A DNA stretch of 64,000 bases from Enhydrobacter aerosaccus (GCA_903832005.1 CAIKZO010000062.1:1-64000), one strand, 5' to 3'; positions 40,287 through 48,810 are shown, counted from the stretch's first letter. Notes: generated by a model from the letters alone, not told the origin. Numbers and translations: made by a program.

Positions 40287-40949
40287 TTACTCGGCAGCGA
40301 CGCCGAGCCCAATCGGGCAGATCACGCCGGTGCCGCCCAACCCGCAGTAGCCGTTGGGATTCTTGGCCAGGTACTGCTGGTGATAGTCCTCGGCGTAATA
40401 GAACACCGGCGCGTCGATGACTTCGGTCGTGATCGCGCCCATGCCGTTCTTGCCCAGTTCCTTCTGGAAGGTCGCCTTCGACGCGTCGGCCTTCGCTTTC
40501 TGTTCCGGCGAGAAGGTGTAGATGCCGGAGCGGTACTGCGTGCCGACGTCGTTGCCCTGGCGCATGCCCTGGGTCGGGTCATGGCCTTCCCAGAACACCT
40601 TGAGCAGCGCCTCGTACGAGGTCTTCCTCGGATCGAACCACACCATCACCACTTCGTTATGGCCGGTGTGGCCCGAGCAGACCTCCTCGTAGCTCGGATT
40701 GGGAGTCATGCCGGCGGCATAGCCGACCGCGGTCGAGTAGACCCCCGGTATCTTCCAGAACATGCGCTCGGCGCCCCAGAAGCAGCCCAGTCCGAACATT
40801 GCCTGCTCGAGCCCGGCCGGGAACGGCGGCGTGATGCGGTTATGATTCACGAAGTGCTCGGCGGGCACGGCGAAAGCGGGCGCGGCCCGGCCCGGAAGCG
40901 CCTTGTCGGCGGTCGGCATCTCGGCCTTCTTGCGCAGGATCTGCCACAT
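40287..40949 (-). CDS. msrA: Peptide methionine sulfoxide reductase MsrA
   Basis: The 220-residue protein has the GCFWGAE motif with the catalytic cysteine, the VGYAAG segment, and a C-terminal [12 protein letters not shown] that can supply the resolving cysteines. It reduces methionine-S-sulfoxide in proteins with thioredoxin. The N-terminal 45 residues precede the catalytic core, as in many bacterial MsrA proteins of about 220 residues; no signal peptide is obvious. Confidence 0.95.
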   Translation of the reverse strand: MWQILRKKAEMPTADKALPGRAAPAFAVPAEHFVNHNRITPPFPAGLEQAMFGLGCFWGAERMFWKIPGVYSTAVGYAAGMTPNPSYEEVCSGHTGHNEVVMVWFDPRKTSYEALLKVFWEGHDPTQGMRQGNDVGTQYRSGIYTFSPEQKAKADASKATFQKELGKNGMGAITTEVIDAPVFYYAEDYHQQYLAKNPNGYCGLGGTGVICPIGLGVAAE

Positions 40950-41025
40950 GGTCCGGCTCCTTGTTTTGGTTCAGCGCCAATATGGCCATACACTGGCCCC
41001 GAATCGAGGGGGAGGAGACCCTGTC

Positions 41026-41406
41026 ATGGCAGTCTTTTTCGTGTGCGCGGGCATCCTGGGCCTGCTCACGTTCGTTCTGGCGATGAATATCTCCCGGCTG
41101 CGTCGGGGGCGGAGGGTCTCCCTGGGCGACGGTGGCGACAAGGAACTGACAGCCGCGATCCGCGCCCACGGCAATCTGATGGAATGGGCGCCGTTCGTCC
41201 TGTTGCTGATCTACCTGTTGCATGGGCCCTATGGCGACCGGACCGTCGCCATCCTGGCGATCCTGTTCACCCTCAGCCGGCTGGCCCACGCCGGCGGCAT
41301 GCTGGGCGTCGTTCCCCAGGGTCGCGTCTCCGGCGCGGTGGTGGCCGCCGTGGTCACGGTGGTGGCCTCGGTGATGCTCCTGCTGGCCGGCCTCCGGGCG
41401 CTCTGA
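41026..41406 (+). CDS. MAPEG-domain membrane protein
   Basis: The start is at ATG 41026, preceded by GGGGGAGGAGACC; the longer open frame upstream has no such site. The 126-residue protein has four hydrophobic segments, with TAAIRAHGNLMEWAPF in the second helix region, the usual MAPEG pattern. MAPEG proteins include microsomal glutathione transferases and eicosanoid enzymes; bacterial members are mostly uncharacterised. It is divergent from msrA and 10 bases before the YihY-family gene. Confidence 0.87.
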   Translation: MAVFFVCAGILGLLTFVLAMNISRLRRGRRVSLGDGGDKELTAAIRAHGNLMEWAPFVLLLIYLLHGPYGDRTVAILAILFTLSRLAHAGGMLGVVPQGRVSGAVVAAVVTVVASVMLLLAGLRAL

Positions 41407-41416
41407 AAGGGAAACG

Positions 41417-42304
41417 GTGTTGCCGCCGATGGCCGCCAATCTCTGGAAGATCACGGTCGAGTCGTTCTACGGCTTTTTCGACAATCGCCTGTCGACCTCG
41501 GCGGCGGCGATGGCCTTCTACACGATGTTCGCGCTCGGCCCGATCATGATCTTCTCGATCGCGATCGCCGAGCCCTTCGTCGGCAAGATAATCGCCCAGC
41601 AGGCGATCTTCGATGCGCTGGGCACGATCGTCGAACCGGAGCACCTCAAGTCGATCCAGCGCTATGCATCGGAGGACATGTTCCGCGGGGGCGGCATCGC
41701 CGCCATCATCGGTGCCGGGGTCCTGCTCTACACCGGCAGTCGCGTGTTCGTGGAGCTCGACGACAGCATCAACGTGATCTGGCGCGGCGCGATCACGCGC
41801 AAGATCCATCCCGTGCTGGCCAGCCTGAAATCGCGCCTGCTGGCGCTGGTGCTGATGGTGGGCCTCGGCCTGCTGCTGATCGCCGTCATCGTCTCCAGCG
41901 TGGCGATCTCGGCCTATGCCGGCGCGCTGCAGGCTTTCCCGATCCTGGGTCAATGGATCGGGCCCGCGATCTCGGGCTTCATCCACTACGGCATCCTCAC
42001 CCTCTTCTTCACGGTGATCTACAAGTGGCTGCCGGCGACCTACGTGCCGTGGAAGTTCGCGCTGACCAGCGGCGCGGTGAACGCGATGCTGTTCGCCGCC
42101 GGCAACCGCGCGCTGGTCTACTATTTCGAGGTCACCAACCTCACCTCGGCGTTCGGCGCCACGGCAGGCTTCGCCGCGATCATGGTGTGGATGTACTGGA
42201 CGTCGCTCACGATCCTGATCGGCGCCCAGGTCGGCCGCTGTACCCGTGATGTGTTTGCCGATGTCTTCGAACGAGGGCGGACGCTGCCGACGCCGGAAGG
42301 GTGA
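41417..42304 (+). CDS. YihY/BrkB-family inner-membrane protein
   Basis: The 295-residue protein starts GTG 41417 or ATG 41429. It has six or so hydrophobic segments, with the family marks FFDNRLSTSAAAMAFYTMFALGPIM near residues 20-45 and FGATAGFAAIMVWMYWTSLTILIGAQV at about 238-264. YihY/BrkB proteins are widespread, formerly called ribonuclease BN by error; their role is unknown. It follows the MAPEG gene closely, so they may be cotranscribed. Confidence 0.9.
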   Translation: MLPPMAANLWKITVESFYGFFDNRLSTSAAAMAFYTMFALGPIMIFSIAIAEPFVGKIIAQQAIFDALGTIVEPEHLKSIQRYASEDMFRGGGIAAIIGAGVLLYTGSRVFVELDDSINVIWRGAITRKIHPVLASLKSRLLALVLMVGLGLLLIAVIVSSVAISAYAGALQAFPILGQWIGPAISGFIHYGILTLFFTVIYKWLPATYVPWKFALTSGAVNAMLFAAGNRALVYYFEVTNLTSAFGATAGFAAIMVWMYWTSLTILIGAQVGRCTRDVFADVFERGRTLPTPEG

Positions 42305-42324
42305 AATAGCGCGTGTGAACGCGC

Positions 42325-43320
42325 TTAAAACATCGTCGCCAGCACTCGATCCGGCGGCTTGTGGCCGTCGGCGAAGGTCTTGATGTTGACCAGCACCTTC
42401 TCGCCCATCTCGATGCGGCCTTCCAACGTGGCCGAGCCCATGTGGGGCAGCAGCACGACATTGTCGAGCTCGAGGAACTTCGGGTTGAGCTGCGGCTCGT
42501 GCTCGTAGACGTCGAGGCCGGCGCCGGCGAGATCGCCCGCCTTCAGCATGCGCACCATGGCACTCTCGTCGATCACCTCGCCACGCGCGGTGTTGATGAT
42601 GATGGCCGACGGTTTCATCAGCTTCAGCCGGCGCGCCGACAGCAGGTGATAGGTGGCCGGCGTATGCGGGCAATTGACCGACACGATGTCCATGCGCGCC
42701 AGCATCTGGTCGAGGCTTTCCCAGTAGGTGGCGTCGAGTTCGCGCTCGACCTCGGCATGGACGCGCTTGCGGTTGTGATAGTGGATCGCGAGGCCAAAGC
42801 CGCGGGCACGATGGGCCAGCGCCTTGCCGATGCGGCCCATGCCGACGATGCCCATGCGCTTGCCCTGCAGCCTGGCGCCCAGCATCGAGGTCGGGCTCCA
42901 GCCCTTCCACTTGCCCTCGCGCACCAGCCGCTCGCCCGCGCCCATGCGGCGCGCCGTCGCCAGCACCAGCGCCATCGACATGTCGGCGGTGTCTTCCGTC
43001 AGCACGCCCGGCGTGTTGGTGATGGTGATGCCACGCTGCTTGGCGACATCGAGATCGATGTGATCGACGCCCGTGCCGAACGAGGCGATCAGCTTCAGCC
43101 TGGGCCCGGCTTGGCCGAGCACCCGGCTGTCGATCCGGTCGGTGACGGTCGGCACCAACACGTCGGCCACCTTCACCGCCTCGACCATCTGGGCGGCGGT
43201 GAGCGGCGTGTCGTCGGCGTTGAGGCGGGTCTCGAACAGCTCCATGAGCCGCGTTTCGATCGCGTCGGGCAGTTTCCGGGTGACGATCACCAACGGTTTT
43301 TTCTTGGCGCTTGGCGGCAT
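42325..43320 (-). CDS. D-2-hydroxyacid dehydrogenase (glyoxylate/hydroxypyruvate reductase-like)
   Basis: The start is set at ATG 43320 (MPPSAKKKPLVIVTRKLPD); the open frame upstream adds 21 residues unlike the family. The 331-residue protein has the Rossmann motif GIVGMGRIGKALAHRA, the catalytic Arg in NTARGEVID, Glu in VYEHEPQ and His in LPHMGSAT. The SFGTGVDHIDLDVAKQRGI segment and length are typical of D-glycerate dehydrogenase / glyoxylate reductase (GyaR). The substrate is inferred. It is divergent from the SH3 gene. Confidence 0.92.
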   Translation of the reverse strand: MPPSAKKKPLVIVTRKLPDAIETRLMELFETRLNADDTPLTAAQMVEAVKVADVLVPTVTDRIDSRVLGQAGPRLKLIASFGTGVDHIDLDVAKQRGITITNTPGVLTEDTADMSMALVLATARRMGAGERLVREGKWKGWSPTSMLGARLQGKRMGIVGMGRIGKALAHRARGFGLAIHYHNRKRVHAEVERELDATYWESLDQMLARMDIVSVNCPHTPATYHLLSARRLKLMKPSAIIINTARGEVIDESAMVRMLKAGDLAGAGLDVYEHEPQLNPKFLELDNVVLLPHMGSATLEGRIEMGEKVLVNIKTFADGHKPPDRVLATMF

Positions 43321-43450
43321 GTACAGCCCGATTAGCAATTCCCTCGCCGCCTTGTCCAGCAAACGGCCCCAGATCGGCCTCAAGAGCAGAAAAACGGGTT
43401 ATTTCATGTACTTGTCGTCTCTTGCCAAGATTTGAGGTAATATTGCGGCG

Positions 43451-43960
43451 ATGAGTGTTCGACCGTTCCTGTTGACCCTTGCGGCCCTGCTTCTGGCAGG
43501 CAGCGGTGTTTTCGCCGCCGATACGCCGCCCATCGTGCACAAAGGGTCGGGCCTGCCGATCCCCCGCTTCGCTGCGTTGCGCTCCGACGAGGTCAATGTC
43601 CGGGCGGGTCCCGGCACGCGCTACCCCATCGATTGGGTGTTCAAGCGCAAGCTGATGCCGGTCGAAATCGTCGCCGAATACGAGAACTACCGGAAAATCC
43701 GCGACTGGCAGGGCGCCAGCGGCTGGGTCCATCAGAGCCTGTTGACCGGCAAGCGCGGCTTCGTCGTCGCCTCCAAGGAAGCCGACGTCTATCGCACGCC
43801 GGCGCCCTCGGCCGAGGTCGTGGCCAAGCTCGAGCCCGAGGTGATGGGCGAAATCCGGTCGTGCCAGGGCGATTGGTGCAGGATCAGTGCGCCGGGCGTC
43901 AGCGGCTGGGTAACGCGCACCGAAATCTGGGGCGTCTATAAGTCCGAGCCGATCAACTAA
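43451..43960 (+). CDS. Secreted SH3-domain protein
   Basis: The 169-residue protein has a signal peptide (residues 1-22, VRPFLLTLAALLLAGSGVFA). Two bacterial SH3 (SH3_3-like) segments follow, the first around VNVRAGPGTRYPIDWVFKRKLMPVEI and the second around ADVYRTPAPSAEVVAKLEPEV, each with a W-V turn (SGWVHQSLL, SGWVTRTEI). Such proteins are usually periplasmic and bind peptidoglycan or peptides. It is divergent from the hydroxyacid dehydrogenase, with a shared 130-base gap. Confidence 0.88.
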   Translation: MSVRPFLLTLAALLLAGSGVFAADTPPIVHKGSGLPIPRFAALRSDEVNVRAGPGTRYPIDWVFKRKLMPVEIVAEYENYRKIRDWQGASGWVHQSLLTGKRGFVVASKEADVYRTPAPSAEVVAKLEPEVMGEIRSCQGDWCRISAPGVSGWVTRTEIWGVYKSEPIN

Positions 43961-44000
43961 GTCGCTTTCACAAGCGACTGAGTCGCTCTCACAAGCGCTA
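43960..44000. repeat. Two tandem short hairpins after the SH3 gene
   Basis: The unit GTCGCTTTCACAAGCGAC (6-bp stem) is followed after 3 bases by GTCGCTCTCACAAGCGCT, a near copy that keeps most of the stem. Neither is followed by a T run. They lie between the SH3 gene and the TonB-like gene and may be a duplicated processing hairpin. Confidence 0.6.
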
Positions 44001-44036
44001 GCCCCTCCGTCCATCGGGACGTAAGAAGGCTCCATC

Positions 44037-45128
44037 GTGGTCCACGCAGTCAGCGCCAGTTTCGAGCGATCCGAGCATATGTCCCCGCCAGCGGCAGGCT
44101 TGGCGGTGCTGCTGCATGTCGCCGTGGCGGCCTTCCTGCTGTGGGCGCCAGTCCATAAGACCGATGACACCGACGAGGCGATCGAGGTGACGATGGAGGC
44201 GCCCCCGCCGCCGCCTCCCCCGCCGCCCGCACCCGTCCTCGAGACGCCGAAACCACCCCCGCCGCCGCCGCCGCCACCGCCTCCCCAGGCGGCTAAGCCG
44301 CCACCGCCTCCCCCGCCGCCGCCCACGACGAGCTACACACCGTTCCAGCCGGCCGCGCCGCTCGACAAGAAGACCGAGGGCGGCAAAAAGCCGACGGACA
44401 GCGCGCCTCTGTCCAAGCCGGTCGACAAAATCCAGGAAGTCGCGCCCGAGAAAAGCGAAGGGCCGCAGCAGGCGCTCGCCCAACCCCCGGCCGCGACTCC
44501 CGAGCCGACGCCTGCGCCACCGCCGACCCCTGCGCCGCCGCTCGAGAAGGAATTGCCTCCAATCGAGGCGCCACCCGCGCCACTCACATCGCAGGACTTT
44601 CCCAAGCCGGCGCCGCGCGTGGAACCCAAGCCGGAACCGAAGCCCGAGCCCAAGCCGGAACCCAAGCCGCTGCCGAAGCCGCCGGTACAGGCCCAGCCGC
44701 AGCGTCCGCCGCAGCAATCCGCGCTAGCGCCCTCGCCGCTGTCGCACCTGCCGCCGCGCGGCGCGCCGCCTCCCTCATCGCGCCAGGGTGCCGCGCAGGA
44801 CCCGTCGCCGTTCGTCAATCCGGCGGATACGCGGGCACGCAACGATATCTCCAACTCCTACCTGCAGCGGGTCGTCTATACGGTGGCGACACAGCAGCCG
44901 ATGACGGCCGATCCCGCCTGGCTGCGCCTGATCGTCGGCGTGCGCGTCGTGATCGCGCGCGACGGTCGTCTCGTGGATATTTCGGTCGCCCGATCGAGCG
45001 GCAATCCGGAAGCCGACAAGGCCGTACTCCAGGTCTTCCGCGCAGCCTCGCCCTTCGCGCCGTTGCCGGCCGAGCTGCCGGGCGAAAGCTTTACTTTCGC
45101 GCTACCCTTCGGCTTCGTGCAGCGTTAG
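44037..45128 (+). CDS. TonB-family energy-transducer-like protein with poly-Pro region
   Basis: The 363-residue protein starts GTG 44037. Residues 19-37 are one membrane anchor (AAGLAVLLHVAVAAFLLWA), followed by a periplasmic Pro-rich section of about 200 residues including runs of 9 to 11 prolines and PKPEPK repeats, and a TonB C-terminal domain from about residue 285 (LIVGVRVVIARDGRLVDISVARSSGNPEADKAVLQVF). This is the TonB/TolA layout. The N-terminal 18 residues before the anchor are cytosolic. The C-terminal sequence is closer to TolA_C/energy-transducer domains than to E. coli TonB. Confidence 0.85.
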   Translation: MVHAVSASFERSEHMSPPAAGLAVLLHVAVAAFLLWAPVHKTDDTDEAIEVTMEAPPPPPPPPPAPVLETPKPPPPPPPPPPPQAAKPPPPPPPPPTTSYTPFQPAAPLDKKTEGGKKPTDSAPLSKPVDKIQEVAPEKSEGPQQALAQPPAATPEPTPAPPPTPAPPLEKELPPIEAPPAPLTSQDFPKPAPRVEPKPEPKPEPKPEPKPLPKPPVQAQPQRPPQQSALAPSPLSHLPPRGAPPPSSRQGAAQDPSPFVNPADTRARNDISNSYLQRVVYTVATQQPMTADPAWLRLIVGVRVVIARDGRLVDISVARSSGNPEADKAVLQVFRAASPFAPLPAELPGESFTFALPFGFVQR

Positions 45129-45143
45129 GGGCTTCTTGCAGCG

Positions 45144-45731
45144 TTAAGCGAAGTCGCCGGCCAGCGCCTGACGCACGGCGGGCGGCATCACCGCCATGTG
45201 GCCGTAGTTCGCGTGCTCGAAGCCGACGACGACCTCGTCTTTGCCGGCCTTGAAGGCGGCGATCTGCGCGGCCGTAAAAGGAAAGCGCATGAACTGCACG
45301 GACGACGCCTTGCCGTCCTCGCGTGAGCGTTCCTGATCGTCCTCGGCCACGCCGCGGATGGTCTCGCCGCCGACGCGGATGAAGGCCTTGTGCTCGATGC
45401 CGCCCAGGGAACCCAGCACGCGCGCGCGACGCACCGGCTCGTCGATCTCGAACATCACCGTCGCCACCAGCTCGGCGCCTTGCGGGATGAGCGGATTGTA
45501 GGCCGCAAGTTCATCCGGCAGCTGCTCGGCGCCGCCCTTCTCGATGTACAGCATCTCCTGCACCTGGTGCAGCATCGTCTCGTAGGACTCGAAGTAGAAG
45601 GTCGCGAACGGCCCGACCTCGAGCCGGCGGTTCTTCTTGATCTCGGACATGCGCGTGCGGCGCTGGGCGCGCTCACTGGCATATTGGGCGAACGGCACGA
45701 TCACCGACGGCTCGATTTTGCGCGGGGTCAT
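45144..45731 (-). CDS. DUF3501-family protein
   Basis: The 195-residue protein starts at ATG 45731, with AAGGAG upstream; the open frame beyond it is noise over the Fe-S gene. It opens with PRKIEPSVIVPFAQYASERAQRRTRMSEIKKNRR, has the YFESYETMLHQVQEMLYIEKGG segment, and ends MPPAVRQALAGDFA, matching the DUF3501 family. These genes sit beside an Fe-S oxidoreductase and rubrerythrin in several alphaproteobacteria. No enzymatic motif or cysteine-rich site is visible. It follows the Fe-S gene by five bases, so it is in the same unit. Confidence 0.85.
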   Translation of the reverse strand: MTPRKIEPSVIVPFAQYASERAQRRTRMSEIKKNRRLEVGPFATFYFESYETMLHQVQEMLYIEKGGAEQLPDELAAYNPLIPQGAELVATVMFEIDEPVRRARVLGSLGGIEHKAFIRVGGETIRGVAEDDQERSREDGKASSVQFMRFPFTAAQIAAFKAGKDEVVVGFEHANYGHMAVMPPAVRQALAGDFA

Positions 45732-45736
45732 CGGAG

Positions 45737-47089
45737 TCACTCCTTCATCAACCCGTAAGCGCGGGCAAAAATCTCGATCGGATGATCGGCACGGAACGGC
45801 TTGGGCTGGGTCTCGCCCGCTTCCATCTCCATCACCTGCATCAGGTGATCGGCGGCGAGCGGACATTCCGACGCCACGTGCGCGGTATCGTTCTTGAGCG
45901 CCGCCTGCGCGGCCGGTTTGCCGACTTTGACCGCGATGTCGAAATTCTCGGTGCGCGCGCCCCAGATACCGCCGTGGCCGCTGCAGCGCTCGATCACGGC
46001 AACGCGTGTCTTGGGAATCAGGCGCAGCATCTCGGCCGCCTTCGGGCCCATGTTCTGGGCGCGCGCGTGGCAGGCGAGGTGCATCGAGATGCCGCCTTCG
46101 ACCGGCTCCAGCCCTGCGGCCAGGCCCTGCTTCTTGGCGATGTCGACCACGTATTCCGACAGATCGAACGTCGCGCGCGCCAGCTTCTCGATGTCGGGAT
46201 CCTTGGGCAGGATCAGCGGCCATTCGAACTTCAGCATCAGCGCGCAGGATGGCGTCAGCGCCACGATGTCGTAGCCCTTCTCGACCCACGGCAGCAGTTC
46301 TGCGGAGACCTTCCTTGCGGCGGCCGCGGTGGCTTCAATGTCGCCCAGTTCAAGCTTGGGCATGCCGCAGCAGGCCGGGTGCAGGACCTCGGTCTCGACA
46401 CCGTTCTTGGCCAGCACGCCGCGCGTCGCCGCACCGATATCGGTGGCATGGAAGTTCACGAAGCAGGTGGCGTAGAGCACGGCCTTGCGCTTACCGTAGG
46501 CCGGCGCCGCGGTGTTGAGCTCGACGCCCTCGCGTCGCGCGCGCAGCTCGAAGGTTTCGCTGGCCTGCTTGGGCAGACGCGCGCCGTGATGGATGCCGGT
46601 GACGCTCTCCAGCGTCTTGCGCAGGGCCGTGTTGCGCTCGTCGGTCGCCCAGTTCATCAGCGGCGCCACGAAGGTGCCGAGGCGGCCCGACTTGTCGGTG
46701 TCGGCCAGCTCGCTCTCGACGAAGCCGATGCCGTTCTTGCGCGCGTGGATGGCGCGATGGCGCAGCATCAGGTGCGGAAAATCGAGCGCCCATTCGTGGG
46801 GCGGCACGTAGGGACACTTGGTCATGAAGCACATGTCGCAGAGCGTGCAGGCCTGTTCGACCTCGGCGTATTTTTCCTTCGGCACGCCGTCGAGTTCGCC
46901 GGTCGGGCCGTTGTCGATCAGGTCGAACAGCCGTGGGAAGGAATCGCACAGATTGAAGCAGCGGCGGCAGCCGTGGCAGATGTCGAAGACGCGCTCCATT
47001 TCCTTCTCGAGCGCGACTTCATCCCAGAACCAGGGTTCCTGCCAGCCGAGGGGAAAACGGACGGGGGCGTCGAGACTGCCTTCGCGCAT
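45737..47089 (-). CDS. GlpC/heterodisulfide-reductase-like Fe-S protein
   Basis: The 450-residue protein has two N-terminal 4Fe-4S segments (CHGCRRCFNLC and CTLCDMCFMTKCPY at about residues 38 and 82), then two CCG-type domains: HPACCGMPKLELGD near residue 238 and CHARAQNMG...ERCSGHGG near 340-375. This is the layout of GlpC and heterodisulfide reductase HdrD-like proteins, which carry electrons or reduce disulfides. It is neither next to glpA nor to hdr genes but to rubrerythrin upstream and DUF3501 downstream, so an electron-donor role for rubrerythrin is plausible. A terminator-like hairpin precedes it. Confidence 0.85.
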   Translation of the reverse strand: MREGSLDAPVRFPLGWQEPWFWDEVALEKEMERVFDICHGCRRCFNLCDSFPRLFDLIDNGPTGELDGVPKEKYAEVEQACTLCDMCFMTKCPYVPPHEWALDFPHLMLRHRAIHARKNGIGFVESELADTDKSGRLGTFVAPLMNWATDERNTALRKTLESVTGIHHGARLPKQASETFELRARREGVELNTAAPAYGKRKAVLYATCFVNFHATDIGAATRGVLAKNGVETEVLHPACCGMPKLELGDIEATAAAARKVSAELLPWVEKGYDIVALTPSCALMLKFEWPLILPKDPDIEKLARATFDLSEYVVDIAKKQGLAAGLEPVEGGISMHLACHARAQNMGPKAAEMLRLIPKTRVAVIERCSGHGGIWGARTENFDIAVKVGKPAAQAALKNDTAHVASECPLAADHLMQVMEMEAGETQPKPFRADHPIEIFARAYGLMKE

Positions 47090-47125
47090 GGTCGATCTAC
47101 TTTGCTCAAGAGAACGGTAAAGACG

Positions 47126-47150
47126 AAAAAGGGGACCCTCTCGGGTCCCC
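47126..47150 (-). terminator. Intercistronic terminator after rubrerythrin
   Basis: On the minus strand a perfect 8-bp stem (GGGGACCC / GGGTCCCC, loop GAGA) is followed by TTTTT, 21 bases after the rubrerythrin stop. It should lower readthrough into the Fe-S and DUF3501 genes rather than necessarily end all transcription. Confidence 0.85.
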
Positions 47151-47170
47151 TTCTCAGTAAACGGGACGGC

Positions 47171-47590
47171 TTACGCCATCGTGTCGAGGGCCTTCTGGAA
47201 GCGGCCGGCGTGGCTCTTCTCAGCCTTCGCCAGCGTCTCGAACCAGTCGGCGATCTCGCCGAAGCCTTCTTCGCGCGCCGTGCGGGCCATGCCCGGGTAC
47301 ATGTCGGTGTACTCGTGCGTCTCGCCCGCGATGGCGGCCTTCAGGTTGTTGTCGGTCGCGCCGATCGGCAGGCCGGTCGCCGGATCGCCGCTCACCTCAA
47401 GGAACTCGAGATGGCCGTGCGCATGGCCGGTCTCGCCTTCGGCGGTCGAACGGAACACGACGGCGACATCGTTGAAGCCTTCGACGTCAGCCTTTTGTGC
47501 GAAATACAGATAACGGCGGTTGGCCTGGCTCTCGCCGGCGAACGCTGCCTTCAGATTGTCTTCGGTCTTCGATCCCTTAAGAGCTGCCAT
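47171..47590 (-). CDS. Rubrerythrin-type diiron protein without rubredoxin domain
   Basis: The 139-residue protein is a ferritin-like four-helix bundle with diiron ligands in [39 protein letters not shown] and [11 protein letters not shown]. No C-terminal CxxC...CxxC rubredoxin part is present, so a separate electron donor is needed. Rubrerythrins reduce hydrogen peroxide. The neighbours on the minus strand are an Fe-S protein and DUF3501; upstream lies an Irr-box-like palindrome and the irr gene. Confidence 0.93.
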   Translation of the reverse strand: MAALKGSKTEDNLKAAFAGESQANRRYLYFAQKADVEGFNDVAVVFRSTAEGETGHAHGHLEFLEVSGDPATGLPIGATDNNLKAAIAGETHEYTDMYPGMARTAREEGFGEIADWFETLAKAEKSHAGRFQKALDTMA

Positions 47591-47672
47591 GGTCTTTCTC
47601 CCTTACCTTCCACAAACGCGAGATACGCTTACGCGAAGAATATTGGGGAGCGGTTACAGTGCCGTCAAGCAG

Positions 47673-47689
47673 TTTAGAACAATTCTAAA
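47673..47689. promoter_or_regulatory. Irr-box (ICE-like) palindrome upstream of rubrerythrin
   Basis: TTTAGAA-CAA-TTCTAAA is a perfect 7-bp inverted repeat with a 3-base centre; the flanks GCAG / CTGC extend the symmetry. It matches the TTTAGAA-N3-TTCTAAA form of the iron control element bound by Irr in alphaproteobacteria. It sits 83 bases upstream of the rubrerythrin start and 30 bases after the irr stop. Confidence 0.75.
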
Positions 47690-47718
47690 ACTGCAAACGA
47701 TTCTCAACTGGAAGAACC

Positions 47719-48129
47719 TTAACGGCGGACCCGAACGATCACGTCGACCCGCGAAAGACGCGTGCCTTTGGGCGGGGCCGGCAGGCCGGCGATCGTCACC
47801 TTGTCCGACGGGAAATCGTGCAGCTCGCCATCGGTCTCGACGTAGAAATGATGGTGATGGCCGGTATTGGTGTCGAAATAGGACCGGCCCGGCGCTACCA
47901 CGACCTCGCGCAGCAGTCCGGCATCGCGGAACTGGTTCAGCGTGTTGTAAACGGTCGCCAGAGAGACGGGGTTGCGGCCGGCCTTGGCCTCGGCATGCAG
48001 GCTTTCGGCCGTGACATGGCGATGCTCGACCTCGAACAAGGCACGCGCCAAGGCAACCCGCTGACGGGTCGGACGCAGGCCTGCCTCCCGAAGACGGACG
48101 GCAAGATCAGGGTTGGTTGCACCGGACAT
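47719..48129 (-). CDS. irr: Irr-type Fur-family iron response regulator
   Basis: The 136-residue protein starts at ATG 48129 (MSGATNPDLAVRLREAGLRPTRQRVAL); a second ATG 12 bases upstream is less likely. It has the Fur winged-helix (VTAESLHAEAKAGRNPVSLATVYNTLNQF) and the His-rich DTNTGHHHHFYVE site of Irr proteins. No CP heme regulatory motif is seen. Irr controls iron and heme genes by binding ICE elements. The order irr-fabA-fabB-fabI, with irr divergent from fabA, is the alphaproteobacterial synteny. Confidence 0.92.
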   Translation of the reverse strand: MSGATNPDLAVRLREAGLRPTRQRVALARALFEVEHRHVTAESLHAEAKAGRNPVSLATVYNTLNQFRDAGLLREVVVAPGRSYFDTNTGHHHHFYVETDGELHDFPSDKVTIAGLPAPPKGTRLSRVDVIVRVRR

Positions 48130-48276
48130 GATGTGTCCCATATGTAGGCACTAGAACGGTCGCTGGAAAGGGACGAATCCGTCCAAATCGCCGGTTTGCG
48201 CATCGCAGCCGGCCTCCTTATTCTGCCGCCGCTCCGCGACGATCAGCTGTCCGGGCTCTCAAAAGACGGTGAAAGA

Positions 48277-48807
48277 GTGAACGACAAGAAGAACAGCTTT
48301 ACCTTCGAAGACCTTATCGAGTGCGCCAAGGGCCACCTGTTCGGGCCCGGCAATGCGCAGTTGCCGCTGCCACCGATGCTGATGTTCGACCGGATCACGC
48401 ATATTTCGGAGACCGGCGGGAAGTACGGCAAGGGCGAGATCGTGGCCGAACTGGACGTGAAGCCCGACCTTTGGTTCTTCGCCTGCCATTTCAAGGGCGA
48501 CCCGGTGATGCCGGGGTGCCTCGGCCTCGACGCGCTCTGGCAGATGTGCGGCTTCTTCCTGGGCTGGATGAAAGCCCCCGGCCGCGGCCGCGCGCTCGGT
48601 GTGGGCGAAGTGAAGCTCACCAGCATGATCGTGCCGACGGTGAAGAAGCTCACCTACCACGTGCACATGAAGCGCGTGATCCTGCGTCGCCTGGTCATGG
48701 GCGTCGCCGACGGCTTCGTCACCGCCGACGGCGTGCCTGCTTACGAAGCCCTCGACATGAAAGTCGGCCTGGCCAAGGATATCGGGCCGGCCGAGGCAAC
48801 GGCGTAA
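48277..48807 (+). CDS. fabA: FabA, 3-hydroxydecanoyl-ACP dehydratase/isomerase
   Basis: The 176-residue protein is read from GTG 48277 ([23 protein letters not shown]), close to E. coli FabA at 172; the longer open frame adds residues unlike the family. The hotdog-fold catalytic His lies in [16 protein letters not shown], and the acid residue in [16 protein letters not shown]. It dehydrates 3-hydroxydecanoyl-ACP and isomerises the product, the branch point to unsaturated fatty acids. fabB follows 3 bases later. Confidence 0.95.
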   Translation: MNDKKNSFTFEDLIECAKGHLFGPGNAQLPLPPMLMFDRITHISETGGKYGKGEIVAELDVKPDLWFFACHFKGDPVMPGCLGLDALWQMCGFFLGWMKAPGRGRALGVGEVKLTSMIVPTVKKLTYHVHMKRVILRRLVMGVADGFVTADGVPAYEALDMKVGLAKDIGPAEATA

Positions 48808-48810
48808 TCC

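Noticed and set aside
41354..44326. 990-residue minus-strand frame over several genes
   Set aside because: It covers BrkB-like, dehydrogenase, SH3 and TonB-like genes, and its Gly-rich start is the complement of the poly-Pro region.
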